Origin: Rubinisphaera italica
GTDB lineage: Bacteria; Planctomycetota; Planctomycetia; Planctomycetales; Planctomycetaceae
Direction: 5' to 3'
DNA length: 64,000 nucleotides
Assembly: GCF_007859715.1 (NCBI RefSeq)
Contig: NZ_SJPG01000001.1
Coordinates: 310,001 to 374,000 of the forward strand
In this document: in pieces, positions 17,776 to 27,102 of the stretch
How the letters are laid out: the number at the start of each line of letters is the position of its first letter
How positions within the stretch are numbered: the stretch's first letter is position 1
Position numbers and translations under genes: made by a program
Notes under the pieces: model-generated
Told to the model about the DNA's origin: nothing
Seen by the model: only the letters and a program-made list of their open reading frames with translations
Databases searched by the model: none

Positions 17776-19413
17776 CTACCGAATGGCATCGATTGTAATT
17801 ACTCGGGCGGTCGGGCGTGAGAGGTCGATGAGGAGTGGTTCTCGTGAGATTTGTTCGGTTGTATTTCCAGCCGCATCGAAAGCAACCATGCGCAGGTACA
17901 TTCGAGTGGGGGCGTGATCGGGCAATTCGAAACTGAATGTGCCCGTGTTCTGGATGCCGCCGTCTACCTGCTGCCAGGGACCGTTCACGTTGGCGGAGTA
18001 GTACAACGACACCGGCTTTTCGGCTGGGAAATCGTCGTGCAGACGCCACTGAACGGTCAATTGATTGATATGCGGGCCGTGTCCCTGATAACTTTTCAAC
18101 AACTGCAGTTGAGGCGGATGGGAATCGACAAAGACATCAATTTGTGGTTTTTGTCGCGGTTGTGGAGGTGGTTCGGCATTGCCGACGCCGCTGTGAATTC
18201 GGAAGTGAAAACCGTAGCGTCCATCTTTGGGAACGGAAACTTCCATCGGACTTTTCAAATCGGCATCCACTCCATACCGCCACCACTGCTGACCATTGTC
18301 CTGTGTGATAAACAACTCCACGGCTCCAACTCCGGAAGGACCGACGCCAGCAACCTGATAATCGATATGAAATTGATGGCCGTTGACATGACGGGATCGC
18401 ACACCTTCGATCTTATTGATGGGAGCAGGGATTATCGCCTGGTATGGATATGTTTCGGGCATTGAATAAGTCGATTGCTGAGGAACTGCTTCAAATGCAG
18501 GAGTCTGCATCGGTGCAGTCAGCATCGGAACAGAACTGATTTGTGGCTCGACCGATGGTGATGGAAACGATGGCAATGTTGGTGCCTGAGGTTTTTCGCC
18601 GACTTTGACCTGCTTCGGAATAATCAGAGGCATGGCATCATTGGCCACGCTTTCCGGGTTCGGCTTATCAACAGGTTGTAACACAGGCAACGAGAGTTCT
18701 TCATGCGGTTCACTGATATTTTCAATGTTGCTGACCGGTTTTGACTTCTTCTGAATCGGTTTTGGCTCTACAGGAAGTTCTCCCAGGACCACGAGGTTCT
18801 GTGTAACGTTCCCAGCAGTATCAAAAACCTGGCCCCGAACTTCTGGCAATTGACCGGGCTGAATTTTCCATGCCGTTTGACCCGACATGGCTTTGGCAAT
18901 GTAGACCATCTTCCAGTCGTCGGCAGAAGTATTGCGAAATTCAAGGATCAATGTTTCGACATCGGCATGAGCATCTTTTATCTTCCAGGAAAGGCCAACG
19001 CGGCCTCCCGATTCGCGAGTCAATTGAAGTTGAAGTTCCGGGTTTTGTCGATCGACGACAACCTTCAACCCGGGTGGACTTTTCTTGGGGTCGGGATGCA
19101 GGCGTCTTCCGGAATCTCGAATCGAGACCGAAAACCAGTATTCACCTTCGCCAGTCGGTTCAAATTGAAATTCCTGATGATCGATCGGTTGAGTGGCCGC
19201 TTCGTTCCAACTGCGACCTTCATCCACCGAAACGAACAGCACCACTTCGCGGGCCTGCAAGCGGGAGAGGAGTTCCTGATCGTATCGGAACGGAATGGTG
19301 AACTCATCACGAGCCGTAATGATTGTCGCAGGTTCAGCGGCCCGACTGCTCGACAATGGAAATGCTCCACTGCAGAGTGTGCAGACTATCATAAAAATTG
19401 AGAACCGTCTCAT
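17776..19413 (-). CDS. Secreted protein with Ig-like/Bacon-type repeats, function unknown
   Basis: A signal peptide (about residues 1-26, ending in SSSRAAE) precedes a 520-residue extracytoplasmic protein. Three or four beta-rich modules are visible. Each starts with an aromatic segment such as VVLFVSVDEGRSWNEA or GAVELFITQDNGQQWWRYG and ends in a FDTAGNVTQ or FDAAGNTTEQ motif, a pattern seen in Ig-like or fibronectin-like folds of planctomycete surface proteins. A Pro/Glu-rich linker lies at about 215-300. There is no catalytic motif. It is convergent with the small hypothetical gene on its right-end side. The role is probably cell-surface binding or structure. Confidence 0.65.
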   Translation of the reverse strand: MRRFSIFMIVCTLCSGAFPLSSSRAAEPATIITARDEFTIPFRYDQELLSRLQAREVVLFVSVDEGRSWNEAATQPIDHQEFQFEPTGEGEYWFSVSIRDSGRRLHPDPKKSPPGLKVVVDRQNPELQLQLTRESGGRVGLSWKIKDAHADVETLILEFRNTSADDWKMVYIAKAMSGQTAWKIQPGQLPEVRGQVFDTAGNVTQNLVVLGELPVEPKPIQKKSKPVSNIENISEPHEELSLPVLQPVDKPNPESVANDAMPLIIPKQVKVGEKPQAPTLPSFPSPSVEPQISSVPMLTAPMQTPAFEAVPQQSTYSMPETYPYQAIIPAPINKIEGVRSRHVNGHQFHIDYQVAGVGPSGVGAVELFITQDNGQQWWRYGVDADLKSPMEVSVPKDGRYGFHFRIHSGVGNAEPPPQPRQKPQIDVFVDSHPPQLQLLKSYQGHGPHINQLTVQWRLHDDFPAEKPVSLYYSANVNGPWQQVDGGIQNTGTFSFELPDHAPTRMYLRMVAFDAAGNTTEQISREPLLIDLSRPTARVITIDAIR

Positions 19414-20145
19414 TACTGCCCCCTGGCGAGTTCAGGTATCGGATCTGTCCCAATTGAACAGCGATACCAACTTCCGCGACTGCCCCGATCCATCGAAATG
19501 CAGATTCCCCTCAACGTGCCAACTGCAACTTAAGTCTCCATTGTAATTTCTCACAATAGCTGTCCTGACAATAAGTTACGACAATTTATCTATAACGGAG
19601 AGCCGCTGGCGATTACTCAGAATTCCCTCTGAGATCGCCAGAATAGCTTCTTCCACGCGGTAATAAATCGCGCACGTATCGACTGTATCGGTTATTCGGG
19701 ATATGCAGCTTGAAACGAATCCGGGGAGGCAAGAGCGGAAAGTCAAATGAGCTGGGTGCCATGTTTGCATCGTGCAGCATGGCAAGCCTAAAGTGACCTT
19801 CGAGGATTTGTGATGAAGGTGCAGGGCAGGCTGCGCCCACAATAATCAAGGCGGCACGCACGTTTCGTCAGGCAGTGCGCCTGACCTGTAACGATCTGAA
19901 CTGGAAACAAGAATTATCCAATCGTCAATTTTTTCAGTGGATGCCCCGCATTGATGGTTGGCCGTTCGGGGCGACCTTTGTGGCATAATTCGAGTTGCAT
20001 GTGATGCCGTCCGAGCAAGAGAGTCAGGTTGCGTGCAGGACGTGGATGTGCATTTTGTCTTTGATGGCATGCAATCCGACTTCATCAGTGGCACACGTCA
20101 AAAGACAATAACATCAACTGAAGATTGCTCAGTAATATCTGAGAA
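19414..20145. repeat. 730-base gene-free region with three strong hairpins
   Basis: I see no credible gene here. Hairpin one is CTGGCGAT (19606-19613) with ATCGCCAG (19634-19641), enclosing CTCAG/CTGAG. Hairpin two is TGCCATG (19757-19763) with CATGGCA (19778-19784). Hairpin three is GTCAGGC (19867-19873) with GCCTGAC (19879-19885). They look like unrelated REP units collected in a spacer between the secreted-protein gene and the response regulator gene. Confidence 0.6.
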
Positions 20146-20553
20146 TCAGCTTTTTTTCGTGCGTCGTTTCAGTGGCGGACTCGGTTCCACATCTTTGAGC
20201 ACATTGGCAATTGTGTCCAAGAACAGGTCCATCGCGAATGGTTTTCGGAGATAAGCCGCCACGCCCAGCATTTCTGCATAGGCTTTATGCCGCCCGCCTT
20301 CATTGGCGGTCACCATGATAACTTTCGGAGGATTGTCGAGTGTTTTCAGGAACTCGAGGACTGGGAATCCCCCCATGCGGGGCATCATCATATCGGTCAC
20401 GACGAGATCCGGCTTTTCGCTCGTGATCGCTTTTTGACCATCCATCCCGTTGTTGCAAGCTGTCACACGATAGCCAGCATTGTTCAGGACAGCCTGCAAT
20501 GTGGTGGAAATTTCTCGATCATCTTCAATCAGCACAATATGCTTGGCAGTCAT
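20146..20553 (-). CDS. Single-domain response regulator (CheY-like receiver)
   Basis: This is a stand-alone receiver domain of 135 residues. The acidic pair is LIEDDREI (Asp11, Asp12), the phospho-acceptor Asp54 is in [13 protein letters not shown], the Thr/Ser switch position is in VIMVTANEG (about 82), and the conserved Lys is in YLRKPF (about 106). There is no output domain, and the tail is basic ([10 protein letters not shown]), so it must act through a partner. No histidine kinase gene is adjacent; the neighbouring sigma factor gene lies upstream on the same strand, separated by a terminator. Confidence 0.92.
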   Translation of the reverse strand: MTAKHIVLIEDDREISTTLQAVLNNAGYRVTACNNGMDGQKAITSEKPDLVVTDMMMPRMGGFPVLEFLKTLDNPPKVIMVTANEGGRHKAYAEMLGVAAYLRKPFAMDLFLDTIANVLKDVEPSPPLKRRTKKS

Positions 20554-20737
20554 GAATCATCCGTTCTCTCGGGGCGGAATGTGTTCCGCAAAGTGCAGGT
20601 GGGGCTCTATCGAGCATTATTTTGGGAATTGAAGACATGGAACACCATCTGGATTCCAAATGTCGATATCAGTTATACCATAAAAACAATGCCAGAGACA
20701 GTAAATTCATGGTTAGGGCTGAACTTGAATAAGTCAA

Positions 20738-20774
20738 TAAAAAAAGTCCGGCAGCCAGATAAGCTGTCAGACTT
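20738..20774 (-). terminator. Intrinsic terminator of the sigma factor gene
   Basis: Read on the minus strand, AAGTCTGACAG and CTGCCGGACTT pair with two G-U wobbles around an 8-base loop and run into TTTTTTT. It lies 22 bases after the sigma factor stop codon. Confidence 0.8.
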
Positions 20775-20796
20775 CATGAAAAAGAGATAGCAGAGC

Positions 20797-21816
20797 TTAA
20801 CGCATCGCAACTTCCAGGAGATCGTCAATGACTAAAGTTTCCTGCATATTTCTTAACTTGAGCAACGCCCGTTTTTCCAACTGACGGACACGTTCGTTAC
20901 AAACACCTAGCTTTTCAGCCAATTGTTTGTAGGTGGGAGCTTTTCCGAGGCCGTCAAATGAATACCTCTGACGAATGATCCATTGTTCGCGTTCATCGAG
21001 TTGGGTCACCATGTCACTCAATTGATTGGAGAGTGTGCTCCAGGATTGTTCCGGCAGAATGGAATCTCCAGTTTTGTCGGATTCTGAGTTTAACTCGAAT
21101 GACTCCACGCTGAGCATTTTTTTACGCAGCCTTTTAGTGAAACGATACATACTTCTGGAGATCGAGTAATACCCATAGGTGCTGAAGCGATAACCCCGTC
21201 CGATGTCGAATTTTTCGACGGCCTGCATCAGAGCCATCACTCCATCACTGAAAAGATCATCGAAAGACATTAGAGGGGTAACAAATTTTCTCGTGATTGA
21301 CATGACCAATCGCAAATTAGAGCGGATAATTAGATCCCTGATTGAAATCGCCTTATTCAGTTTTGCCTGAGCCTCAAGGATGAGTTTCCGATCTGGATTT
21401 TCAGGATCGATTTTTGACCGAAGCTGGTTAAAGCGAAACTTGAGATAGTTCATCTGACTAAAAAAGCAAGCTTCGTTTTCAGGTGTCAATAAAGGTGCCT
21501 GCCCCATGCAAGAAGACATTTCCAGCGATGAGGAGTCGTCATTCGGACGAATCTCCATCTCTAAATTCCGTAAATATGTGTCAAATTCATTGTTTTCAAA
21601 TTCTTTGGCAGCATTTTTTTGCTGATAACGGCGGTCAGAAATATATTCTATTTCCTGCCCGAGTAGGGCCGTTGCGAGTTCTGACAATCTTTTTCTAGTG
21701 AGTCGTTTATTCCGATCCAGTGCAATGCTGTTTATCGATTGAGATTGTACCAATTGCGGACCGCTTGTTGCTTCACTCGTCAATTCATTATTTTTTACAT
21801 CCGGGGACTGATTCAT
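20797..21816 (-). CDS. RNA polymerase sigma-70 family factor, non-ECF
   Basis: This 339-residue sigma factor has region 2 at about residues 165-240 (DLIIRSNLRLVMSITRKF; SFDDLFSDGVMALMQAVEKFDIGRGYRFSTYGYYSISRSMYRF, with the aromatic DNA-melting residues of 2.3). A short linker replaces a full region 3, and region 4 lies at about 275-335 (LDEREQWIIRQRYSF; TYKQLAEKLGVCNERVRQLEKRALLKLRNM helix-turn-helix). The first 100 residues are unique and polar. It is larger than ECF sigmas and resembles a group 2/3 factor expanded in planctomycetes. The start ATG follows GGAG with 9-base spacing. The fasciclin gene lies upstream on the same strand. Confidence 0.88.
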   Translation of the reverse strand: MNQSPDVKNNELTSEATSGPQLVQSQSINSIALDRNKRLTRKRLSELATALLGQEIEYISDRRYQQKNAAKEFENNEFDTYLRNLEMEIRPNDDSSSLEMSSCMGQAPLLTPENEACFFSQMNYLKFRFNQLRSKIDPENPDRKLILEAQAKLNKAISIRDLIIRSNLRLVMSITRKFVTPLMSFDDLFSDGVMALMQAVEKFDIGRGYRFSTYGYYSISRSMYRFTKRLRKKMLSVESFELNSESDKTGDSILPEQSWSTLSNQLSDMVTQLDEREQWIIRQRYSFDGLGKAPTYKQLAEKLGVCNERVRQLEKRALLKLRNMQETLVIDDLLEVAMR

Positions 21817-21958
21817 AACATGACTCCAAGACTGCCAATAAGAGAGTGAAGTAAAATAAAATATTCTCGTTCTTGAAAAAATCTGACTCGGTCAGGGATA
21901 TGTCAAATCCCTGACCCAATCAGCTAAATCGATAGGCTGAAATTCAAGCTGATCCCGA

Positions 21959-22441
21959 TTATGGGAGAAGAACTGTATCGATCACATGAATGACACCGTT
22001 GCTGGTCACAATGTCTGCCTTGATAACAGTGGCATTGTTGATTTTCACTCCATCGTGAGCATCAATTTTCACTGCGCTCCCGTTAAGAGTTTTGGCCTTT
22101 TTCAATTTCACGACATCTTTGGCCATCACTTTGCCTGCAACGACATGGTATTTCAGAATACTGATCAATTTGTCTTTATTTTCAGGCTTGAGCAGGCTTT
22201 CGACAGTTCCCTCTGGTAAAGCTGCAAAAGCTGCATCAGTTGGTGCGAAAACAGTCAATGGACCTTCGCTTTTGAGTGCTTCCACTAGACCAGCTGCCTG
22301 GACTGCTGCCACTAATGTGTTGAAGTCATCTGCTGCGACTGCGGTGTCGACAATATCTGCCTTCTTGTCGCAAGCTGCGACTGGTGCAATTGCGGTCGAG
22401 AGCAGAGCAAGTCCAGCTACAAATACATGTGAAAATTTCAT
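21959..22441 (-). CDS. Fasciclin (FAS1) domain secreted protein
   Basis: This is an exported protein of 160 residues with one FAS1 domain. The signal peptide (about 1-23) ends in APVAAC, which could be a signal peptidase I site or a lipobox (VAAC) giving a lipoprotein. The FAS1 hallmarks are [17 protein letters not shown] (about 40-56), [17 protein letters not shown] (H1 box, about 60-76), [11 protein letters not shown] (about 94-104) and the C-terminal [24 protein letters not shown] (H2 box). FAS1 domains mediate adhesion. GGAG lies upstream of the start ATG. It is divergent from the B12-domain regulator and has phased repeats next to its promoter. Confidence 0.93.
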   Translation of the reverse strand: MKFSHVFVAGLALLSTAIAPVAACDKKADIVDTAVAADDFNTLVAAVQAAGLVEALKSEGPLTVFAPTDAAFAALPEGTVESLLKPENKDKLISILKYHVVAGKVMAKDVVKLKKAKTLNGSAVKIDAHDGVKINNATVIKADIVTSNGVIHVIDTVLLP

Positions 22442-22507
22442 CGTTCATCTCCGTTTGTGGTTTGTGGTACAGAATGAATGTGGGGCTCAAGATTTTGCAA
22501 AACCTAA

Positions 22508-22525
22508 AAAACGTTCAAAACGTTC
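22508..22525. promoter_or_regulatory. Tandem 9-bp direct repeat AAAACGTTC x2 near the fasciclin promoter
   Basis: AAAACGTTC occurs twice head to tail at 22508-22516 and 22517-22525, 67 bases upstream of the fasciclin ATG and just downstream of its predicted -10. A matching pair lies at 22660-22677 in front of the regulator gene. Position and phasing suggest an operator. Confidence 0.55.
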
Positions 22526-22530
22526 ATTTA

Positions 22531-22558
22531 ATAATATACGGCTTGTTTTATTACGCAA
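22531..22558 (-). promoter_or_regulatory. Predicted sigma-70-like promoter of the fasciclin gene
   Basis: On the minus strand, TTGCGT (22558-22553) and TATTAT (22536-22531) are spaced by 16 bases. The expected transcription start falls inside the direct repeats at 22508-22525, a layout that suits repression. Planctomycete promoter consensus is poorly known, so this is tentative. Confidence 0.4.
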
Positions 22559-22659
22559 GGTGATTTGAAGACAAAATTTCATAAATATTCAATATTTAAC
22601 AGTCATGCCATCGGACTAGGGTGGTAAAGGTGCTATCGTTTAACATATTAGAGGGTTAA

Positions 22660-22677
22660 AAAACGACCAAAACGTTA
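22660..22677. promoter_or_regulatory. Second 9-bp-phased repeat pair, upstream of the B12-domain regulator
   Basis: AAAACGACC (22660-22668) is followed directly by AAAACGTTA (22669-22677). The AAAACG core is repeated with the same 9-base period as at 22508-22525. It is 43 bases before the regulator ATG and downstream of an A/T-rich CATATTAGA, so it could serve autoregulation. Confidence 0.5.
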
Positions 22678-22720
22678 ACTTACTAAGCAACCCAAGACTT
22701 CTGTAAACAGTCTCGAACAT

Positions 22721-23596
22721 ATGATGTTAAGTCCAAAACAAATCGCTGAAGCCTTACAGGTGAGCGAATCTTCCGTCAAACGCTGGTGTGATAGCGGTCG
22801 ACTCAAGACACAATACACGTCTGGAGGGCACCGTCGTGTCGGCACAAAATCACTGCTCCAGTTCCTCAGGGACAGCAACAAGACATTGGTTCATCCTGAA
22901 TTGCTTGGATTGCCTGCTTTTCCTGCCGATGAAAATGCTGATCCTGAAAAACTCTCAGAACAGCTCTGCGAGGCATTGCTTAATCTTGACGAAACTCGCA
23001 GCAGGCAGATCATTTCTGAGCTTTATTTATCCGGCTTGAGCGTTTTGCAAATTATGGAAACGATAATTGTCCCGGCATTGCATCTGATAGGTGATCGTTG
23101 GCAGTGCGGTGATGTTCAGATTTTTCAGGAGCGTCGTGGCTGTGAGATTGTCACAATCCTGATCCATGACCTTCGTCGTATGATTGATGAGCCCCCGGCT
23201 GAGGCTCCGCAGGCGATTGGCGGGGCAGTCTCGGGCGATCCCTATAAAATTCCTTCACTGGTTATTGAAACCGTGCTCAAAGAAATCGGCTGGAATGCGA
23301 CCTCATTGGGAGAAAACTTGCCGCTGGAAACCTTTGCTTCTGCCATCGATGCTTTGAACCCCACAATGTTGTGGCTCAGCCTCTCTTATCTTCGAGACGT
23401 CAACCAGTTTCTCCAGGAGTATCAGACGTTCTATCAAAAATATGGTGATCGAGTCGCTATCATCATTGGCGGTCGAGCAGCAACGCCAGAGCTGTTAAAA
23501 CAAATGAAATTCTTTTCGTACTGTGAATCGGCAGAGCGTCTGGTTGAACTCTGCCAGACCTGGTCCACGATCCAGCAGCCTCATCAAACTTCCTGA
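22721..23596 (+). CDS. MerR-type HTH regulator with degenerate cobalamin-binding domain (CarH/LitR-like)
   Basis: This is a cytoplasmic DNA-binding regulator of 291 residues. Residues 1-50 form a MerR/excisionase winged helix (LSPKQIAEALQVSESSVKRWCDSGRLKT). Residues 75-155 are a four-helix B12 cap, and 165-285 a Rossmann B12-binding domain. In CarH, Trp131, His132, Glu141 and His142 in the cap and His177 in the DxHxxG loop contact adenosylcobalamin. Here Trp127 and Glu137 are kept, but the equivalents are Gln128, Arg138 and Tyr175 (GDPYKIP loop). It may therefore sense something other than a light-labile B12 or be ligand-free. It is divergent from the fasciclin gene and flanked by phased repeats. 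Confidence 0.82.
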   Translation: MMLSPKQIAEALQVSESSVKRWCDSGRLKTQYTSGGHRRVGTKSLLQFLRDSNKTLVHPELLGLPAFPADENADPEKLSEQLCEALLNLDETRSRQIISELYLSGLSVLQIMETIIVPALHLIGDRWQCGDVQIFQERRGCEIVTILIHDLRRMIDEPPAEAPQAIGGAVSGDPYKIPSLVIETVLKEIGWNATSLGENLPLETFASAIDALNPTMLWLSLSYLRDVNQFLQEYQTFYQKYGDRVAIIIGGRAATPELLKQMKFFSYCESAERLVELCQTWSTIQQPHQTS

Positions 23597-23733
23597 ATCC
23601 ATCGACTTTTCAAACTCATTGCGAACCGATAGAGTCAATTCAATAACAGAAGCTGAATTCTGCAAGTAGTTACTCCTGCTTCGCCATCCCTATTCCGCTC
23701 TGATGAATGAGATTCTTTTCGGGAGATCTTCCA

Positions 23734-25086
23734 ATGAGTTTGAGACTAAACTTCTGTGGTGGTTTTCTACTTGCCTTGTGTGCTTGCAGTTGCCCCGTGT
23801 TACTCGCCGCCGAGCGGCCCAACATTTTAATGATTTTCACGGATGATCAGGGTTATCACGATGTCGGCTGTTACGGCAGTGAAATCTCGACTCCCAACAT
23901 CGATCGTCTGGCAGCAGAAGGCTTGAAGTTGACTGAGTTTTATGCCGCCAGCAGCATTTGTACGCCTTCCCGATTTGGTTTATTGACCGGCCAGTTTGCT
24001 CATCGTTCACAGGATCATCTGCTCGGGGCTTTGATGTTCCTTTCTGATAGGGATGCCGAGCGTGGCATTCATTCTCAGGAAGTCACCTATGTTTCTCGAC
24101 TGGCCGATGCGGGATACCAAACGGCTTTGGTCGGGAAATGGCATCTGGGACATGGATCGAAAATTTTCTGGCCGACAAAACATGGCTTCGATTCGTTCTT
24201 TGGCCACACGGGAGGGTGCGTCGATTTCTTTACGCTGAACTATGGCAATCAGCCGGACTGGTATCGAGGTGAAGAACTGGTTGATATCGAGGGCTACGCG
24301 ACAGATGTCATCACCGCGGAAGCGGTTCGAGTTCTTAATGCCCATGCCGGAAGCGAAAGGCCTTTGTATCTGCATATCGCATACAATGCTCCTCATTTTG
24401 GGAAGGGGTATGATCTACAGGCAAATTCGACCGTCAATGTGATGCAACCGAAGCCTGATGATCTGGCAAAAGTTGCTGAAATTGAAGATCCTCTACGACG
24501 AAGTTTTGCCGCGAAAGTAGTCGGTATGGACGAAGGAATCGGTCGCATCCTGCAGAGGCTCGATGATTTGAAAATGACGAAGAATACGCTTGTCATTTTC
24601 ATGACGGATCACGGTGGTGATCCCGATTATGGGGGGAGTAACATTCCGCTTCGAGGTGGAAAAGCGACGCTGTATGAGGGAGGCTTGAAGGTTCCCTGCC
24701 TGATTCGCTGGCCAGGCGAAATCGAACCGGGTAGCGTATCGGATGACGTGACCTGTGCCGTCGATTTCTATCCCACACTACTGGAAATCGCAGGAAGTGA
24801 TCTCGGAAAACAGCAGCTGGATGGAATCTCGCTGGTTCCAGTATTTAAGGGCGGGCAACTTCCTGCTCGCCCTCCTCTAGTTTTTGTAACGGGAGCACAT
24901 CAGGAACTCAGCCGCAAATCATGGCAAGCGGTTCGAGATGGAAAATGGAAATGGGTTCAACCACCGGGAAAACAGGGACAGCTCTATAATTTAGAAACAG
25001 ATCCCAATGAAAAATACGACGTTGCGGACAAGTACCCTCAAATTGCCGAGCGACTGAACATCCTTGTCCAGCAGCAAATTCAATAA
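23734..25086 (+). CDS. Secreted Cys-type sulfatase
   Basis: This is an arylsulfatase-family hydrolase exported by a signal peptide (about residues 1-26). The metal site is MIFTDDQGYHDVGCYG (Asp37, Asp38). The formylglycine motif is SSICTPSRFGLLTGQ, with Cys76 in CTPSR, which needs oxidation by a formylglycine-generating enzyme encoded elsewhere. Further family motifs are GYQTALVGKWHLGH (about 125-138), FIMTDHGGD (about 292) and the C-terminal YNLETDPNEKYDVA. ATG 23734 is chosen for its GGGAG at 23721-23725. The substrate is likely a sulfated polysaccharide, but this cannot be fixed from sequence. It stands as a single gene. Confidence 0.92.
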   Translation: MSLRLNFCGGFLLALCACSCPVLLAAERPNILMIFTDDQGYHDVGCYGSEISTPNIDRLAAEGLKLTEFYAASSICTPSRFGLLTGQFAHRSQDHLLGALMFLSDRDAERGIHSQEVTYVSRLADAGYQTALVGKWHLGHGSKIFWPTKHGFDSFFGHTGGCVDFFTLNYGNQPDWYRGEELVDIEGYATDVITAEAVRVLNAHAGSERPLYLHIAYNAPHFGKGYDLQANSTVNVMQPKPDDLAKVAEIEDPLRRSFAAKVVGMDEGIGRILQRLDDLKMTKNTLVIFMTDHGGDPDYGGSNIPLRGGKATLYEGGLKVPCLIRWPGEIEPGSVSDDVTCAVDFYPTLLEIAGSDLGKQQLDGISLVPVFKGGQLPARPPLVFVTGAHQELSRKSWQAVRDGKWKWVQPPGKQGQLYNLETDPNEKYDVADKYPQIAERLNILVQQQIQ

Positions 25087-25237
25087 CGCCGTAGTGCTCT
25101 GTCGAGCTCTAAATGTCATCCTCAATTTGCTATTCCGCAGGCAGTTTGCCTGCTCCTCCATTTTGAATAGAGATGATGTTGAGAGATGTTGGGCCTACAA
25201 TTTTAGAGTGTCCAGATTTCGCTGACAGTGAAAAAAT

Positions 25238-26986
25238 ATGAACAACGCAAAAATTGCCGATCAGTTCGATCAACTGGCTGATTTACTGGAGTTGGAAGGT
25301 GCGAATGCATTTCGTGTGCGTGCTTATCGAAATGCTTCCCGCACAATTGAAGGCTTGTCGGAATCGCTCGCTTCGATTGTCGAAGATGATCCCGCCCAAC
25401 TGCAGGAATTGCAGGGAATTGGGAAGGATCTCGCGGAAAAAATTGAAGCCATTCTTTCAACTGGCGAACTGAGACAGCTCGAAGAGCTGAAAGCGAAAAT
25501 TCCAGCTGATGTCGTACGGATGTTGCGAATTCCTGGCATCGGTCCTAAGAAAGTGGCCACACTGTACCATGATTTGAAAATCACCTCTCTCGAACTTCTA
25601 AAACATGCGGCTGAGGAAGGCAAGATCTCCGAACTCAAAGGCTTCGGCAAAAAGACCGAGCAGATCATTCTCGAAGGCCTGGAACAACTCGAACAGGCGG
25701 GTGTGAGGATGTATCTGGCCGATGCAAAACCGTTTGTCGATGCCATTGCCGATCAGCTGAGAAAGCTCAAGTCGGTCGATCAGGTTTCGGTTGCCGGGAG
25801 TGTTCGAAGACTCAAGGAAACGGTCGGCGATCTCGACATGCTTGCGACAGCAGACGATCCCACCGAAGCGATGGACTACCTGGCCAATCATCCCCTGACA
25901 GAAAACGTTATCGCTCGCGGAGAAACCAAACAACGTGTTCGCTTTCAACCACTCTCCCCCTGCATGACACCGGATGGAAATCGTATTTCACTCGAAATGG
26001 ATTTGCGGGTTGTGCCCAAAGAAAGTTTTGGAGCCGCCCTGCAGTATTTTACGGGCTCGAAAGAACACAATATTGTAACACGTCGACTTGCTAAAGAACG
26101 CGATCTCAAACTGAATGAGTATGGATTGTTTCATGGAGAAGACCCTAAAGCCGCAGCGACTGAGGAGGAAGTCTACGAGGCGCTCGATCTGCCCTGGATT
26201 CCACCGGAGTTGAGGGAGAATCGACGCGAATTCATAGCCGCTGAAAATGGAAGGATTCCTGACCTGCTCGAAGTCAGCGACATCCGTGGCGACCTGCACA
26301 TGCACACGACCGCGACTGATGGGACCGCGACCATCGAACAAATGATCGAAGGGGCTCGCGAACGTGGCCACAAATATATTGCGATCACCGATCACTCCAA
26401 ACGAGTGACGATGGCGAACGGACTCGATGCGGATCGCTTACGGGCGCACTGGGAGGAGATTCGGAAAATCCGTGAACACTATTCCGACATCGAAGTCTAC
26501 TGCGGGATTGAATGCGACATTCTGGAAGATGCGACGCTGGATTTGCCGGATGATGTTTTAGCCGAGGCGGACTGGGTCATTGCCGTTCTTCATTACGGAC
26601 TCAAACAACCTCGCGAACAGATTACAAAGCGTCTGTTGACTGCAATTGAAAATCCGCATGTGCATATGCTCGGTCATTTATCGGGACGTTTGATCGGCAA
26701 GCGACCGGGAGCGGATGTCGATTACGAGACGATCTTTCAAGCCGCAGCCGATCATGGCGTGATGCTGGAACTCAATGCACATCCCTCTCGGCTCGATCTG
26801 GATGATATTCGAGCAGCTCAGGCTAAAGAGATGGGAATTCCAATAGTCATCAATACCGATGCCCACTCGACTGCCGGCTTCGACTTGATGCAGTGGGGAG
26901 TCTATCAGGCCCGCCGAGCTGGACTGACCAAAAAAGATGTCGCCAACACCAGAACCGCAAAGCAGTTCCTCAAGATGCTACGCTGA
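25238..26986 (+). CDS. polX: DNA polymerase/3'-5' exonuclease PolX
   Basis: This is a family X DNA polymerase with a PHP nuclease domain, active in base-excision and gap repair. Two helix-hairpin-helix motifs lie at about residues 57-72 ([12 protein letters not shown]) and 97-110 ([14 protein letters not shown]). The polymerase active site has [16 protein letters not shown] (Gly187-Ser188, Asp198, Asp200) and a third Asp255 in EMDLRV. The PHP domain carries GDLHMHTT (His354, His356), ITDHS (Asp385, His386), GIECDI (Glu425), LHYG, GHLSG and NTDAHS (about 540-544). The 582-residue length is typical of bacterial PolX. It is convergent with the LRR gene. Confidence 0.96.
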   Translation: MNNAKIADQFDQLADLLELEGANAFRVRAYRNASRTIEGLSESLASIVEDDPAQLQELQGIGKDLAEKIEAILSTGELRQLEELKAKIPADVVRMLRIPGIGPKKVATLYHDLKITSLELLKHAAEEGKISELKGFGKKTEQIILEGLEQLEQAGVRMYLADAKPFVDAIADQLRKLKSVDQVSVAGSVRRLKETVGDLDMLATADDPTEAMDYLANHPLTENVIARGETKQRVRFQPLSPCMTPDGNRISLEMDLRVVPKESFGAALQYFTGSKEHNIVTRRLAKERDLKLNEYGLFHGEDPKAAATEEEVYEALDLPWIPPELRENRREFIAAENGRIPDLLEVSDIRGDLHMHTTATDGTATIEQMIEGARERGHKYIAITDHSKRVTMANGLDADRLRAHWEEIRKIREHYSDIEVYCGIECDILEDATLDLPDDVLAEADWVIAVLHYGLKQPREQITKRLLTAIENPHVHMLGHLSGRLIGKRPGADVDYETIFQAAADHGVMLELNAHPSRLDLDDIRAAQAKEMGIPIVINTDAHSTAGFDLMQWGVYQARRAGLTKKDVANTRTAKQFLKMLR

Positions 26987-27102
26987 AATCGTACTCAAAA
27001 TCATCTGCCACATCTATTTCATAGTGGTTTAGATCAGTGAGGCCAAATTGAAATCGAGGGGATTCCGTTTTCTTAGAGCCCCCCTCAAGTCATCTTCAAT
27101 CA

